In this document: piece after piece, positions 1-6,808 of the stretch
Layout of the letters: each line of letters begins with the position of its first letter
Numbering within the stretch: position 1 is the first letter of the stretch
Source: Lentisphaeria bacterium
GTDB taxonomy: Bacteria; Verrucomicrobiota; Lentisphaeria; Oligosphaerales; JAFGRS01
Reading direction: 5' to 3'
Assembly (NCBI GenBank): GCA_016935045.1
Contig: JAFGRS010000351.1
Location: forward strand, 1-9,161
Length of the DNA: 9,161 bases
The notes under the pieces: generated by a model
Database searches by the model: none
Seen by the model: only the letters and a program-made list of their open reading frames with translations
What the model was told of the DNA's origin: nothing
Position numbers and translations under genes: made by a program

Positions 1-4
1 ACGA

Positions 5-2473
5 TCAGTACTCGTTGGGCGGTTCCAGGGCAATCGACAGATCGTCGAGGTGGATGACCTGCTGCCTGCTCCCCTGGGCCACGAATCCCAGCCAGTCCAG
101 ACGGCGGAAGCCGGACCCGGGGAAGGTCAGGCCGGGAAAGCGTTCCGCGGTCCCATCGGCACGCATCACCTCGAGGTCGAAACGTCCGTCCGCCCGTGTG
201 CCTGCCCCGAAACGGAAGGCCAGCACGGTCCACGTACCCGTCTCCATCGAGGCAAGCTCGCGCTCGCCGTGGCGAATGCCGGCCCCCGCCGTGAGGACCA
301 CACTCGGACCCACCGCGTAGCCCGATGCCCGGGACTCGTCCCGCCCCTCGATCTGTAGCGACGCCCCCGTGTCGAGACAGACGGCGACCCGAACCAGGCA
401 CACCCCCTCGTCCAGGGCAGGAGCATAGAACAGATACGGGTAGAAGGACTTGGCGAGTCCGGGTACCTTCACGTAGCGGATGCTTCGACGCCCGGAAGCC
501 GCGTTGCCCTCCGCCACCCGGATGGTGGCGCCACGGCCGGCGTCCTCCCCCTGGACAGCGGCTCCAACCGGGGGTTCGCCGATGGGCGTGTTCTCGCAGT
601 CGTCGCGGATGGGGTTCGGGGGCCGCCGGGGCAGATCCATTGCCAGCATGGGATGGGGGATGGCCGCCGGGGCCGCCGCGGCAAGGTCCCGGTAGGCTGC
701 CGCCGGCCCCGCCGCCGCCGCCCGTTCGCGGGGGAAGGCGGCATCCCGGGGCGTGAGGTCGAAGGTGTTGTCCACCCAGGTGTGTCCTTCGGGGGTGTTC
801 TGGTTGTGACGCACGGGTTTCCCGGAGGTCGCGTAGACGATGTTGTGCTCGATGCGGAAGCCCTTGCTGCCCTGGTCCAGGAAGAAGCCGTTGTTCGGTG
901 CCCGACCGGCGAAGATGCTGCGGTGCACGTCGTGCACCAGGTTGCCCCGCAGGACCATTCCGGGCTGGAAGCCGAGGCTGTAGAAGCCGCCGCCGTCGGC
1001 CAGCAGCATCATGGCGTCGTGGATGTGGTTGTACTCGAAGGCATTGTCCCGGCAACTGCTGGGGGTATCGTTCCACACCCAGCCGCAGGAGACGGCGCTG
1101 TAGGGGAAACGGCGGACCAGGTTGTGGTGCACCCGGGTGCCCTGCGCGATCCCGACCCAGATGCCATGGGCCGAGAAATGAACCAGACCCCCGTCCGAAA
1201 TCAGATTGCTGGCGATCTCGTTGCCCGTCGGCAGCACGGGAGGAGCGGCATGGGCCTGCGTGACCCCCACCAGGACACCCCCTCCCCCAAGATCATGGAA
1301 GACATTCCCGAGGACCCGGTTGTCGCAACACCCGCGCCCCAGTCGCAGGGCATAGGCATCGAGATGCTCGAAACGACAGCGCTCGAAGCAGCACTGCCGC
1401 ACAAAGGCGGCCTCGACGGCGGCAGGCAGATCGATCATCCCCTGACCGGAGCTGTACCCGGATTCCGGAAGCAGCCAGTGGGTGTGCTGGAAGGCGAGCC
1501 CCTCGAAACGGACGTGTTCCAGCCAGGAACCGGCTTCGGCGTCCCCCTGCAGTTCGAGGAGTTGCGTCCGCTGCGGCACGACTGCCTGCATCCCCCGCAG
1601 GTCCTCTCCCGGCAAGGCACGGTAGCGGACCCTGGCGGCAGCGGTGTCGACGAAGAAACGCCCGGGTTGTCCGAAGTCCTCCCGGGCATTCTCGACGTAG
1701 TAGGGATTGCGTCCGCCCTGCCACCAGTGCCCGATGCGGTAGACCGGGAACCCCGTGAAGCGCACGACATGCTCCGCCATGTCCACCTCCCGGACGCGCA
1801 GGCGGGAAGCGGACCAGTCGTGCAATGCCACCACCTCCACCTCGCCGAGGTTCGCAAAGGGCACAATGTCCTCCGGGAAGAAGCGGAACTCGTCCTGGCT
1901 GCGGCGGTGTGCCATGGTGGCGCCGGCCCGGGTCGGGGCCGAGGTGAGACCCGCGATGACAAAAGCGCCCCGGTCCGGCCGGAACCGCCGCCGCCACTCG
2001 CCCCCGGGCAGGGCCAGGAACAGGCTCCGAAAGGGCGCCGGACCGGCGAGGAACGAAGGCAGGGGTGCTTCCCAGGTGCCGGGCTCCACCTCGTGCCAGT
2101 CCGGAATCGGACAGCCCGCACTGAGGACCGGCCTCTCCCCGGCTTCCGCCTGCCAGACCGTCGGAGAACCCGCCGTGCCGCTGTCGCGGGCATCCAACCG
2201 CAGCGGCTCCTGCAGGAAGTACACGCCCCCGCGCAGGCGGATCGTGACCGGGCCGGTCCGTCCGTCCCCGTCCGCCCGCAGCCCGCGCACCGCGTCCCGA
2301 GCCCGGGCGGGGGTGGCGAAGGGACCGTCGGTGCGGGCGGGATCTGCCTCGCGCAGGCGGCCGGACCAGGCATCGTTCCCGCCCGGCGCCACGTAGAAGA
2401 CCTCGGCAGCCATGGCCGCCGCTCCCGTCGCCAGGGCCGTAACCGCCGCCGCAAGGTGCGTAGAGATTCCCAT
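5..2473 (-). CDS. Secreted right-handed parallel beta-helix protein, GH141-like, with C-terminal beta-sandwich domain
   Basis: The product is 822 residues. The ATG at 2473 is chosen over an in-frame ATG at 2737 because it has a GGGAGA ribosome-binding site 8 bases upstream, starts a signal peptide (residues 1-23, Ala-rich, likely cleaved near AMAA|EV), and avoids a 200-base overlap with the gene upstream. The mature protein opens with FYVAPGGNDAWSG and DGPFATPARARDAVRG (about 26-64), the usual entry of large secreted beta-helix proteins. Helix coils run from about 315 to 575, with Asn/His-rich turns and the segments NHIHDAMMLLADGGGFYSLG (482-501), NNGFFLDQGSKGF (527-539) and HNQNTPEGHTWVDNTF (556-571), which resemble GH141-like proteins. 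An Ala/Pro-rich linker (about 583-615) leads to a terminal domain (about 622-822, starting RDDCENTPIGEPP) that looks like a lectin-type beta-sandwich. Role inferred: glycoside hydrolase or lyase acting outside the cytoplasm. I cannot assign catalytic residues or substrate. It is probably co-transcribed behind the GH50-type gene. Confidence 0.85.
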   Translation of the reverse strand: MGISTHLAAAVTALATGAAAMAAEVFYVAPGGNDAWSGRLREADPARTDGPFATPARARDAVRGLRADGDGRTGPVTIRLRGGVYFLQEPLRLDARDSGTAGSPTVWQAEAGERPVLSAGCPIPDWHEVEPGTWEAPLPSFLAGPAPFRSLFLALPGGEWRRRFRPDRGAFVIAGLTSAPTRAGATMAHRRSQDEFRFFPEDIVPFANLGEVEVVALHDWSASRLRVREVDMAEHVVRFTGFPVYRIGHWWQGGRNPYYVENAREDFGQPGRFFVDTAAARVRYRALPGEDLRGMQAVVPQRTQLLELQGDAEAGSWLEHVRFEGLAFQHTHWLLPESGYSSGQGMIDLPAAVEAAFVRQCCFERCRFEHLDAYALRLGRGCCDNRVLGNVFHDLGGGGVLVGVTQAHAAPPVLPTGNEIASNLISDGGLVHFSAHGIWVGIAQGTRVHHNLVRRFPYSAVSCGWVWNDTPSSCRDNAFEYNHIHDAMMLLADGGGFYSLGFQPGMVLRGNLVHDVHRSIFAGRAPNNGFFLDQGSKGFRIEHNIVYATSGKPVRHNQNTPEGHTWVDNTFDLTPRDAAFPRERAAAAGPAAAYRDLAAAAPAAIPHPMLAMDLPRRPPNPIRDDCENTPIGEPPVGAAVQGEDAGRGATIRVAEGNAASGRRSIRYVKVPGLAKSFYPYLFYAPALDEGVCLVRVAVCLDTGASLQIEGRDESRASGYAVGPSVVLTAGAGIRHGERELASMETGTWTVLAFRFGAGTRADGRFDLEVMRADGTAERFPGLTFPGSGFRRLDWLGFVAQGSRQQVIHLDDLSIALEPPNEY

Positions 2474-2480
2474 CGTCCGT

Positions 2481-2486
2481 TCTCCC
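2481..2486 (-). promoter_or_regulatory. Ribosome-binding site deciding the start of the beta-helix gene
   Basis: GGGAGA on the minus strand has its GGAG core 8 bases before the ATG at 2473. It supports the short N-terminus. The open frame extends upstream to 2737, but that extension overlaps the 3' end of the GH50-type gene and reads as low-complexity Ser/Thr/Pro/Arg sequence. Confidence 0.7.
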
Positions 2487-2537
2487 AGCCTGCCGAACCG
2501 CGGCCTGCCGCCGGCGTCCGTCCGTTGCCGGATACGA

Positions 2538-4619
2538 TCAGCGGCCGCTGCGCAGGTCGTACAGGGTGTTGCCGATGCGCCGTGCGGCGGCGACGATTTC
2601 GGGGTATGGGCTGTCGCACTGGTCCACGAAGCCGATCTGGTAGTTTTCCCCGTCCCCACGGCCGGTGACGGGTTGGTCGGCGAACTGGAACCAGTGCGTG
2701 CCCACGATGAGTGGGTTGCGCAGGGCGCCCTCGACATAGGCCTGGTACAGCTCGGCCCGATGGCCCTGGTCCCTGGCCTCCCGCAGACCGGTGTGGAACA
2801 TGCCCCGATCGAGGGCCCCGAAGTGGAACTCGCCGATGATCACGGGCCGGTCGGCAGCGTCCGGCAGTCGCAATCCCGCAACGCTGTACTCGTAGCGATT
2901 GTAGCTGACCACGTCGCAGAACCGGATGGCGGCACGGACAGCCCGGTCGTTGACCCAGGCAAAGCGGCAGCCAAGGTAGAGATGGTGCGGCGCCACGGCA
3001 GCCAACTCCTCCTTGACCGTCCGGAAATAGGTCTCCGCGGTGGCGGTGTAGAAGCTGCTCAGGTCGTCCCGTGCCTTCTCCCGGTCGGGCAGATCCTGGC
3101 TGGACAGCAGATCCTCCCAGGCGGCGTGCGCGGTCCCCCAGACCTCGTTGAGCCGGCCGATGGAATCGTACCTCTGCCGCAGGCGGGCGACGAATTCCCG
3201 CTTCGCCGCCTGCCCGGCCGGACTGGCCAGAGCCGCCAGTGCCAGCGACAACTCGTCGCCCCAGGCCAGCTCGTTGTCCACGAAAAACCCGATGCACCAG
3301 GGATCCGCGGCCTCCTTCGCCTTGCCCCGGAGCTGCTCGGCCAGCTTGGCCCGGAAACCGGGATCGAACACATCGTGGAACTTGCCCCAGTACCCTTCCG
3401 AACCCGCCAGCACCGGGCCGCCGATGTGGACTGTGGCCACGTAGGGGGTACGCCCGGCCCCATACACCTCCGCCGAAGACCAGTTGGCAATGGTGTTGAG
3501 TCCCCAGCTCCGCAGCCGCAGGTGGCAGAGGTCCGACCAGGCCGCCTGCCAATCCGGACCGTACTTCCGCGACAGGTTGGCGCGGTAGAAGTCGAAGGTG
3601 TCGAAGGGGGTTTTCCCCTTGTAGTACCCGTGGGGGGCCCACCCACCCTTGCCGTAGAACGTGCCCAGGGGGCCTTCCCGGTCGGGCAGACTCTGGAAGT
3701 AGTGTTCCCGGTCCGTGATCCCGGTGGCCGAGTAGGCGTTGACGCAATCGACGCCATGGGACCAGAAGAGCCTCCCCTCCGGGTCCACCAGCCACCAGCG
3801 CCCATCCCGCTTTTCGACCCGGAAGAACCCCGTCGCTTCGAGCTGGGGGCCCGCCGCCCAGCCACCATACCGGTTGCGCTCCCCCGGACCGGGATGGGAC
3901 CCGAGTTCCCGCGCCTCGGCCTGCCGCCGGCGAGCCAGTTCCTCCTCCCCGTGTACCTTTCCCGGCCAGTCGGCGTGGACGAACTGCCCCAGCCCATCGA
4001 TGAAGGGGAAAAACCCCTCGGCGTCACGGCTCTCGGTCGGCTCCTCGGCCTCGATGGCGTGGATGACGAACTCGTGGTCCTCCCGGGGCTTGGGCACGAA
4101 GACGATGATCTGGACGATGTTGTCCGGGGCAATGGCCGGCTTGCCGGGCGTGCCCCGCATGCCGACGATCTCCACGTCACCCCTGAGCGTCCAGCGGGTG
4201 GCGCTCAGGCGGGCCCGGATGGTCTGCGTGGTGCCCGCCTCCACGGACTGCACCACCTGCACGCAGTTGCGGGCGCCGTCGCCGCCGGGATTGTCGATGC
4301 GGAAGCCAACCTCGACGCGGTTGCCGCCGGTGTTCGTCACCGCCATGCGCAGGGTCCGGAAACCGGTCACATCCCACCGCCCCGCGGCCGGCTTCAGGGT
4401 GATGCCCGGCCAGGCTTCGGCGTGGCCGCTGCGGATGCGCAGACCGGCTCCCAGAGCCGTGTCGACCGTCTCGATGGTCACGTCCCGGACCTCGACGGCC
4501 GCCGTGTCGAAGGGAGGTCCGAAGTCCACCAGCGTCCTGCCATCCTGTGCCATGGTCACTCCTCCCGCAAACGCCGCACCCACCGCGATGCAGACCACCA
4601 GCCGCGCATACGCTTGCAT
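2538..4619 (-). CDS. Secreted GH50-type (beta-agarase family) glycoside hydrolase
   Basis: The product is 693 residues. The ATG at 4619 is preceded by GAGG 7 bases upstream. Residues 1-24 form a Sec signal peptide, with cleavage likely near TMA|QD. Residues about 28-190 look like a jelly-roll carbohydrate-binding domain, as precedes the catalytic barrel in GH50 enzymes. The catalytic part starts around GFFRVEKRDGRWWLVDPEG (264-282) and carries SWGLNTIANW (371-380), WCIGFFVDNELAWGDE (441-456) and GEFHFGALDRGMFHTG (596-611). By family knowledge (retaining, clan GH-A) E450 in VDNE is the likely acid/base and E597 in GEF the likely nucleophile. Both are present, so the enzyme should be active. 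Characterised GH50 members cut agarose or neoagaro-oligosaccharides, but many homologues in these phyla are untested, so substrate is uncertain. It is probably the first gene of a two-gene unit with the beta-helix protein 64 bases downstream. Confidence 0.88.
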   Translation of the reverse strand: MQAYARLVVCIAVGAAFAGGVTMAQDGRTLVDFGPPFDTAAVEVRDVTIETVDTALGAGLRIRSGHAEAWPGITLKPAAGRWDVTGFRTLRMAVTNTGGNRVEVGFRIDNPGGDGARNCVQVVQSVEAGTTQTIRARLSATRWTLRGDVEIVGMRGTPGKPAIAPDNIVQIIVFVPKPREDHEFVIHAIEAEEPTESRDAEGFFPFIDGLGQFVHADWPGKVHGEEELARRRQAEARELGSHPGPGERNRYGGWAAGPQLEATGFFRVEKRDGRWWLVDPEGRLFWSHGVDCVNAYSATGITDREHYFQSLPDREGPLGTFYGKGGWAPHGYYKGKTPFDTFDFYRANLSRKYGPDWQAAWSDLCHLRLRSWGLNTIANWSSAEVYGAGRTPYVATVHIGGPVLAGSEGYWGKFHDVFDPGFRAKLAEQLRGKAKEAADPWCIGFFVDNELAWGDELSLALAALASPAGQAAKREFVARLRQRYDSIGRLNEVWGTAHAAWEDLLSSQDLPDREKARDDLSSFYTATAETYFRTVKEELAAVAPHHLYLGCRFAWVNDRAVRAAIRFCDVVSYNRYEYSVAGLRLPDAADRPVIIGEFHFGALDRGMFHTGLREARDQGHRAELYQAYVEGALRNPLIVGTHWFQFADQPVTGRGDGENYQIGFVDQCDSPYPEIVAAARRIGNTLYDLRSGR

Positions 4620-4626
4620 TCGCCGT

Positions 4627-4630
4627 CCTC
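4627..4630 (-). promoter_or_regulatory. Ribosome-binding site of the GH50-type gene
   Basis: GAGG on the minus strand lies 7 bases from the ATG at 4619. It fits the signal peptide starting at that ATG. Confidence 0.55.
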
Positions 4631-4637
4631 ACCTGTA

Positions 4638-4653
4638 CCCGGTCCTGACCGGG
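4638..4653. promoter_or_regulatory. Perfect 16-base palindrome upstream of the GH50-type gene, candidate operator
   Basis: CCCGGTC-CT-GACCGGG is a perfect 7+7 inverted repeat with a 2-base centre. It lies 18 bases before the GH50 ATG and 7 bases beyond its ribosome-binding site. The centre is too short for a good RNA hairpin loop, so a dimeric regulator site is the likelier reading. In such a G+C-rich background a chance palindrome is possible, and no regulator gene is in the window. Confidence 0.3.
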
Positions 4654-4821
4654 GGAACCGGAATGCGCCGGCGCAGAAGCCGCAGCAGCGCCTCGATGCC
4701 GCCCGGCTGGGAGAATGGCAACCGGAACATCCGGACGCTGCCCGCAGGCAACGCCGCCGCAACGACATCATCCCCACTGTGTCTGTACCAGCCACGCCCA
4801 TACCGTAGACCATGGGTACGC

Positions 4822-4854
4822 GTTTGGCGAGAACGGCGCACCCCATCGGCAAAC
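4822..4854. repeat. Imperfect inverted repeat, possible degenerate array unit
   Basis: GTTTGGCGA (4822-4830) and TCGGCAAAC (4846-4854) are inverted copies matching at 8 of 9 positions around a 15-base centre. The layout, with GTTT at the left end and AAAC at the right end, parallels the array that begins 12 bases further on. It may be a decayed or divergent unit, or chance. Confidence 0.3.
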
Positions 4855-4866
4855 GCCCCCCCGCGA

Positions 4867-5078
4867 CCGGAAAACACGCCCCGCCGCCGGCCCTGCCCCC
4901 TCGTTTTCCGGACAGGCCGGAGGCTGCCCCGGCCGGAAAACACCCCCCCGGCGGCGCGGGACGAGTGCCCGTTTTCCGGACGCGCCAGCCCGCACCCTGG
5001 CCGGAAAACGGTGTCCGAGGTTTGGCGTCGGAGGAGGGTGTTTTCCGGCCTGGCGGGTGTGCCGTGCGTCCGGAAAAC
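4867..5078. repeat. Array of seven alternating inverted 9-mers forming three 39-base palindromic-ended units
   Basis: CCGGAAAAC occurs at 4867-4875, 4933-4941, 5001-5009 and 5070-5078. Its reverse complement GTTTTCCGG occurs at 4903-4911, 4971-4979 and 5040-5048. The orientations alternate strictly and all seven are exact. Each GTTTTCCGG pairs with the next CCGGAAAAC to bound a unit of exactly 39 bases (4903-4941, 4971-5009, 5040-5078), with 21 non-conserved bases inside. Gaps between units are 29 and 30 bases; the lone first copy precedes unit 1 by 27. Units 1 and 2 begin GTTTTCCGGAC and end GGCCGGAAAAC. Unit 3 has the same ends in reverse, so it is inverted. Each unit can fold into a 9-base-pair stem with a 21-base loop, and neighbouring units can pair alternatively across the gaps. 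Function is unknown: genomic interspersed palindrome family, regulator-binding cluster or structured RNA are all possible. Confidence 0.85.
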
Positions 5079-5130
5079 AGTGCCTTGGCAGGCAGTCCTC
5101 GACACCGCTTATCCCGACGCACAAAGGAGT

Positions 5131-5163
5131 CCCTTGGCGTGATTCGGTGCCGTTTCGCCAGGG
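5131..5163. other. Possible hairpin upstream of the oxidoreductase promoter
   Basis: CCC-T-TGGCG (5131-5139) can pair with CGCCA-GGG (5156-5163), giving eight base pairs with one bulged T around a 16-base loop. There is no T run on either side, so it is not a simple terminator. It lies upstream of the predicted transcription start and may be incidental. Confidence 0.2.
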
Positions 5164-5317
5164 AACCGCACCTCCTGACCAAAGCAGAAAGGACGGTGTT
5201 CAGCGGTCCCTGGGCACCCGCAAAGCACCGTGCCTCCATCTCCGGCCTCCCTCGGCAGTTCCCGTGCCCATGTGCCCTTCCCAGAAAGGAACAGCCCTGT
5301 GTCCATGGTTGGGTCGG

Positions 5318-5345
5318 TTGACTCCCGGGCTTGCGGGCGTAGAGT
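5318..5345 (+). promoter_or_regulatory. Sigma70-like promoter of the oxidoreductase/HEAT pair
   Basis: The -35 box is TTGACT (5318-5323; 5 of 6 to consensus) and the -10 box is TAGAGT (5340-5345; 4 of 6), separated by 16 bases. Transcription would start near 5352, leaving a leader of about 40 bases before the ATG at 5391. That start would lie just beyond the alternative GTG codon at 5346, arguing against translation from there. Confidence 0.5.
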
Positions 5346-5378
5346 GTGTCTTTCCTGTACGGCTCCAGAACACGATGC

Positions 5379-5384
5379 AGGAGG
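5379..5384 (+). promoter_or_regulatory. Ribosome-binding site deciding the start of the oxidoreductase gene
   Basis: A perfect AGGAGG lies 6 bases before the ATG at 5391. The frame is open further upstream to a GTG at 5346, which has no comparable site. Confidence 0.8.
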
Positions 5385-5390
5385 TCGGAG

Positions 5391-6740
5391 ATGCCGATAG
5401 CAGCACCCTCGCACGACACCCCGGGCAGCCGGGCCACCACCCCTCTCACCCGGCGCGGTTTCCTTGCCGGCGCTGCCGGGACCGGGGCCATGCTGGCGAT
5501 GCCCGCGATCATTCCCGCTTCCGCCTTGGGGCGGGACGGCGCCGTGCCCCCGAGTGAACGCATTCTACTGGGCGGCATCGGTCTCGGCGGACGCGGCACC
5601 GGGGACCTCAACTGGATGATGGCCGAGAAGGATGTCCAGTTCGTCGCCATCTGCGACATCCGCAAATCCCGCCGCGAAGCCATCAAGAAGATGGCCGATG
5701 ACCGCTACGGGAACAAAGACTGCGCCATGCACCGGGACATCCGCGAGTTCCTCGCCACCCGCACCGACATCGACGCGGTCCTCATCGCCACCGGCGACCG
5801 CTGGCACGCCCTCGGGTCCGTCATGGCCATGCGCGCCGGGAAGGACGTCTACTCCGAGAAGCCCTCCTGCATGACCATCGCCGAGGGTCAGGCCGTGGTG
5901 GAGACGGCCCGACGCTACGGCCGCGTCTACCAGACCGGTACCCAACGGCTCAGCGAGGGCAAGTTCATCTTCTGCATCGAGGCCGCCCTCAACGGCCTTC
6001 TCGGCGACGTCCACACGGCCTACGCACACATCGCGCCCTGGGACAACGCCACCATGAGCCACGACTGGCGGCCGGCACAACCGGAACCCCCCAAGGAGGA
6101 AGCGGACTGGGACGCGTGGCTGGGCCCGTGCCCCTGGCGCCCCTTCCACTCCGCCTACATCGGTGGCGGCTGGCGCGGCTACTACGACTTCCACACCAGC
6201 TGCATCGGCGAGTGGGGGGCACACACCTTCGCCCAGGCCCAGGCCGGACTCGGGACCCTCGATACCTCCCCGATACACTACGCCTATGTCAACAACACCA
6301 CCGGAGACGGCATGGTGACCACCTTCGCCAACGGCAAGCGCATGGTACTGTCCCGCGGCAATGCCTACTGGCGCGGATCCTGCGGCATGCGCTTCGACGG
6401 CGACAAGGGCTGGGCCGCCGCCGCCGACGGCTACTCGAAACCGGACGTTTCTTCCCCGGCACTCCTCGGGGAGTTCAACAAGATCGTACACGGCTACACG
6501 GCGCGGACCCAGCGTGCCACGAACCACGTCCGCAACTTCTTCGACTGCGTGCGCTCCCGGCGTCTGACGGTGGCCAATCCCGAGGTGATGTACAACTCCA
6601 TGGCAACCGTCCACGCGGCCAACATCTGCATGTGGCTCAAGCGCGACCTGCGCTACGACCCGCAGAAGGCGGAGTTCATCGGCGACCCGGAAGCCAACCG
6701 CCTCCGTGCCCGCGCCATGAGGGAACCGTGGATCATCTGA
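5391..6740 (+). CDS. Tat-exported Gfo/Idh/MocA family oxidoreductase
   Basis: The product is 449 residues. The start is fixed by AGGAGG six bases upstream. Residues 1-47 carry a twin-arginine signal: TRRGFLAGAAG (20-30), a hydrophobic stretch (24-45) and probable cleavage near ASALG. The Rossmann fold begins with ILLGGIGLGGRGTGDL (58-73), the dinucleotide-binding loop, followed by VQFVAICDIRKSR (82-94). The EKP motif (156-158) carries the family lysine and lines the active site. The alpha/beta C-terminal domain includes DFHTSCIGEWGAHTFAQAQ (266-284), matching the GGW/GAH segment of PVC-type members. Known relatives use NAD(P) to oxidise or reduce sugars, inositols and glycosides; substrate cannot be read here. 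Tat export fits a protein that folds around its cofactor before leaving the cytoplasm. The polysaccharidase genes across the divergent region suggest a sugar or glycoside substrate (inference). It is probably co-transcribed with the HEAT-repeat gene 68 bases downstream. Confidence 0.88.
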   Translation: MPIAAPSHDTPGSRATTPLTRRGFLAGAAGTGAMLAMPAIIPASALGRDGAVPPSERILLGGIGLGGRGTGDLNWMMAEKDVQFVAICDIRKSRREAIKKMADDRYGNKDCAMHRDIREFLATRTDIDAVLIATGDRWHALGSVMAMRAGKDVYSEKPSCMTIAEGQAVVETARRYGRVYQTGTQRLSEGKFIFCIEAALNGLLGDVHTAYAHIAPWDNATMSHDWRPAQPEPPKEEADWDAWLGPCPWRPFHSAYIGGGWRGYYDFHTSCIGEWGAHTFAQAQAGLGTLDTSPIHYAYVNNTTGDGMVTTFANGKRMVLSRGNAYWRGSCGMRFDGDKGWAAAADGYSKPDVSSPALLGEFNKIVHGYTARTQRATNHVRNFFDCVRSRRLTVANPEVMYNSMATVHAANICMWLKRDLRYDPQKAEFIGDPEANRLRARAMREPWII

Positions 6741-6751
6741 CGAACCACCCC

Positions 6752-6778
6752 TGTCCCGGCAACGTCCGGCCGGCGACA
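6752..6778 (+). other. Intercistronic hairpin between oxidoreductase and HEAT-repeat genes
   Basis: TGTCCCGGC (6752-6760) can pair with GCCGGCGACA (6769-6778), giving nine base pairs with one bulged C around an 8-base loop. No T run follows, so complete termination is unlikely. It could stabilise the upstream message or reduce read-through, but this is speculative. Confidence 0.3.
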
Positions 6779-6808
6779 GACCCATACCTACGGAAGGAGT
6801 CACGACCG

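Larger units (their letters stand above)
4620..5390. other. Divergent intergenic region between the two gene pairs
   Basis: These 771 bases have no convincing coding sequence on either strand. Open frames crossing them are low-complexity, rich in Arg, Pro and Gly, and run through the repeats. From left to right the region holds the GH50 ribosome-binding site, a 16-base palindrome (4638-4653), two AACCGGAA copies (4656-4663 and 4720-4727), an imperfect palindrome (4822-4854), the alternating GTTTTCCGG/CCGGAAAAC array (4867-5078), a less G+C-rich stretch with one possible hairpin (5131-5163), and the promoter and ribosome-binding site of the oxidoreductase. I found no convincing sigma70-type promoter for the minus-strand pair. 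Confidence 0.7.

Noticed and set aside
2474..2537. Terminator between the two minus-strand genes
   Set aside because: These 64 bases have no strong hairpin followed by a T run on the minus strand, and the spacing fits one transcript.
653..2668. 671-residue open frame antisense to the beta-helix gene
   Set aside because: Low-complexity sequence rich in Gly, Pro and Arg, no recognisable domain. It is a by-product of high G+C opposite a real gene.
2474..2737. Upstream extension of the beta-helix protein by 88 residues
   Set aside because: It overlaps the GH50-type gene, is low-complexity, and would bury the signal peptide inside the protein.
2412..4808. 798-residue open frame antisense to the GH50-type gene
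   Set aside because: No family resemblance and wholly opposite a gene with intact catalytic motifs.
4867..5078. CRISPR array (39-base units with 29- to 30-base gaps)
   Set aside because: Only the terminal 9-11 bases of each unit are conserved, the 21-base interiors differ, one unit is inverted and there are no cas genes.
4867..5078. Integron attC-like sites
   Set aside because: The ends do not fit the attC core consensus (RYYYAAC/GTTRRRY): AAAAC has purines where pyrimidines are required. No gene cassettes lie between units.
4629..5105. Small repetitive protein with VFR...RPEN segments translated from the array
   Set aside because: The array reads as VFR and PEN because GTTTTCCGG and CCGGAAAAC are each three codons long. 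The 29-base gap breaks the frame between units and there is no good ribosome-binding site.
5346..5390. GTG start for the oxidoreductase giving 15 extra residues
   Set aside because: It falls at or before the predicted transcription start and lacks a ribosome-binding site, whereas the ATG at 5391 has AGGAGG and gives a normal Tat signal.
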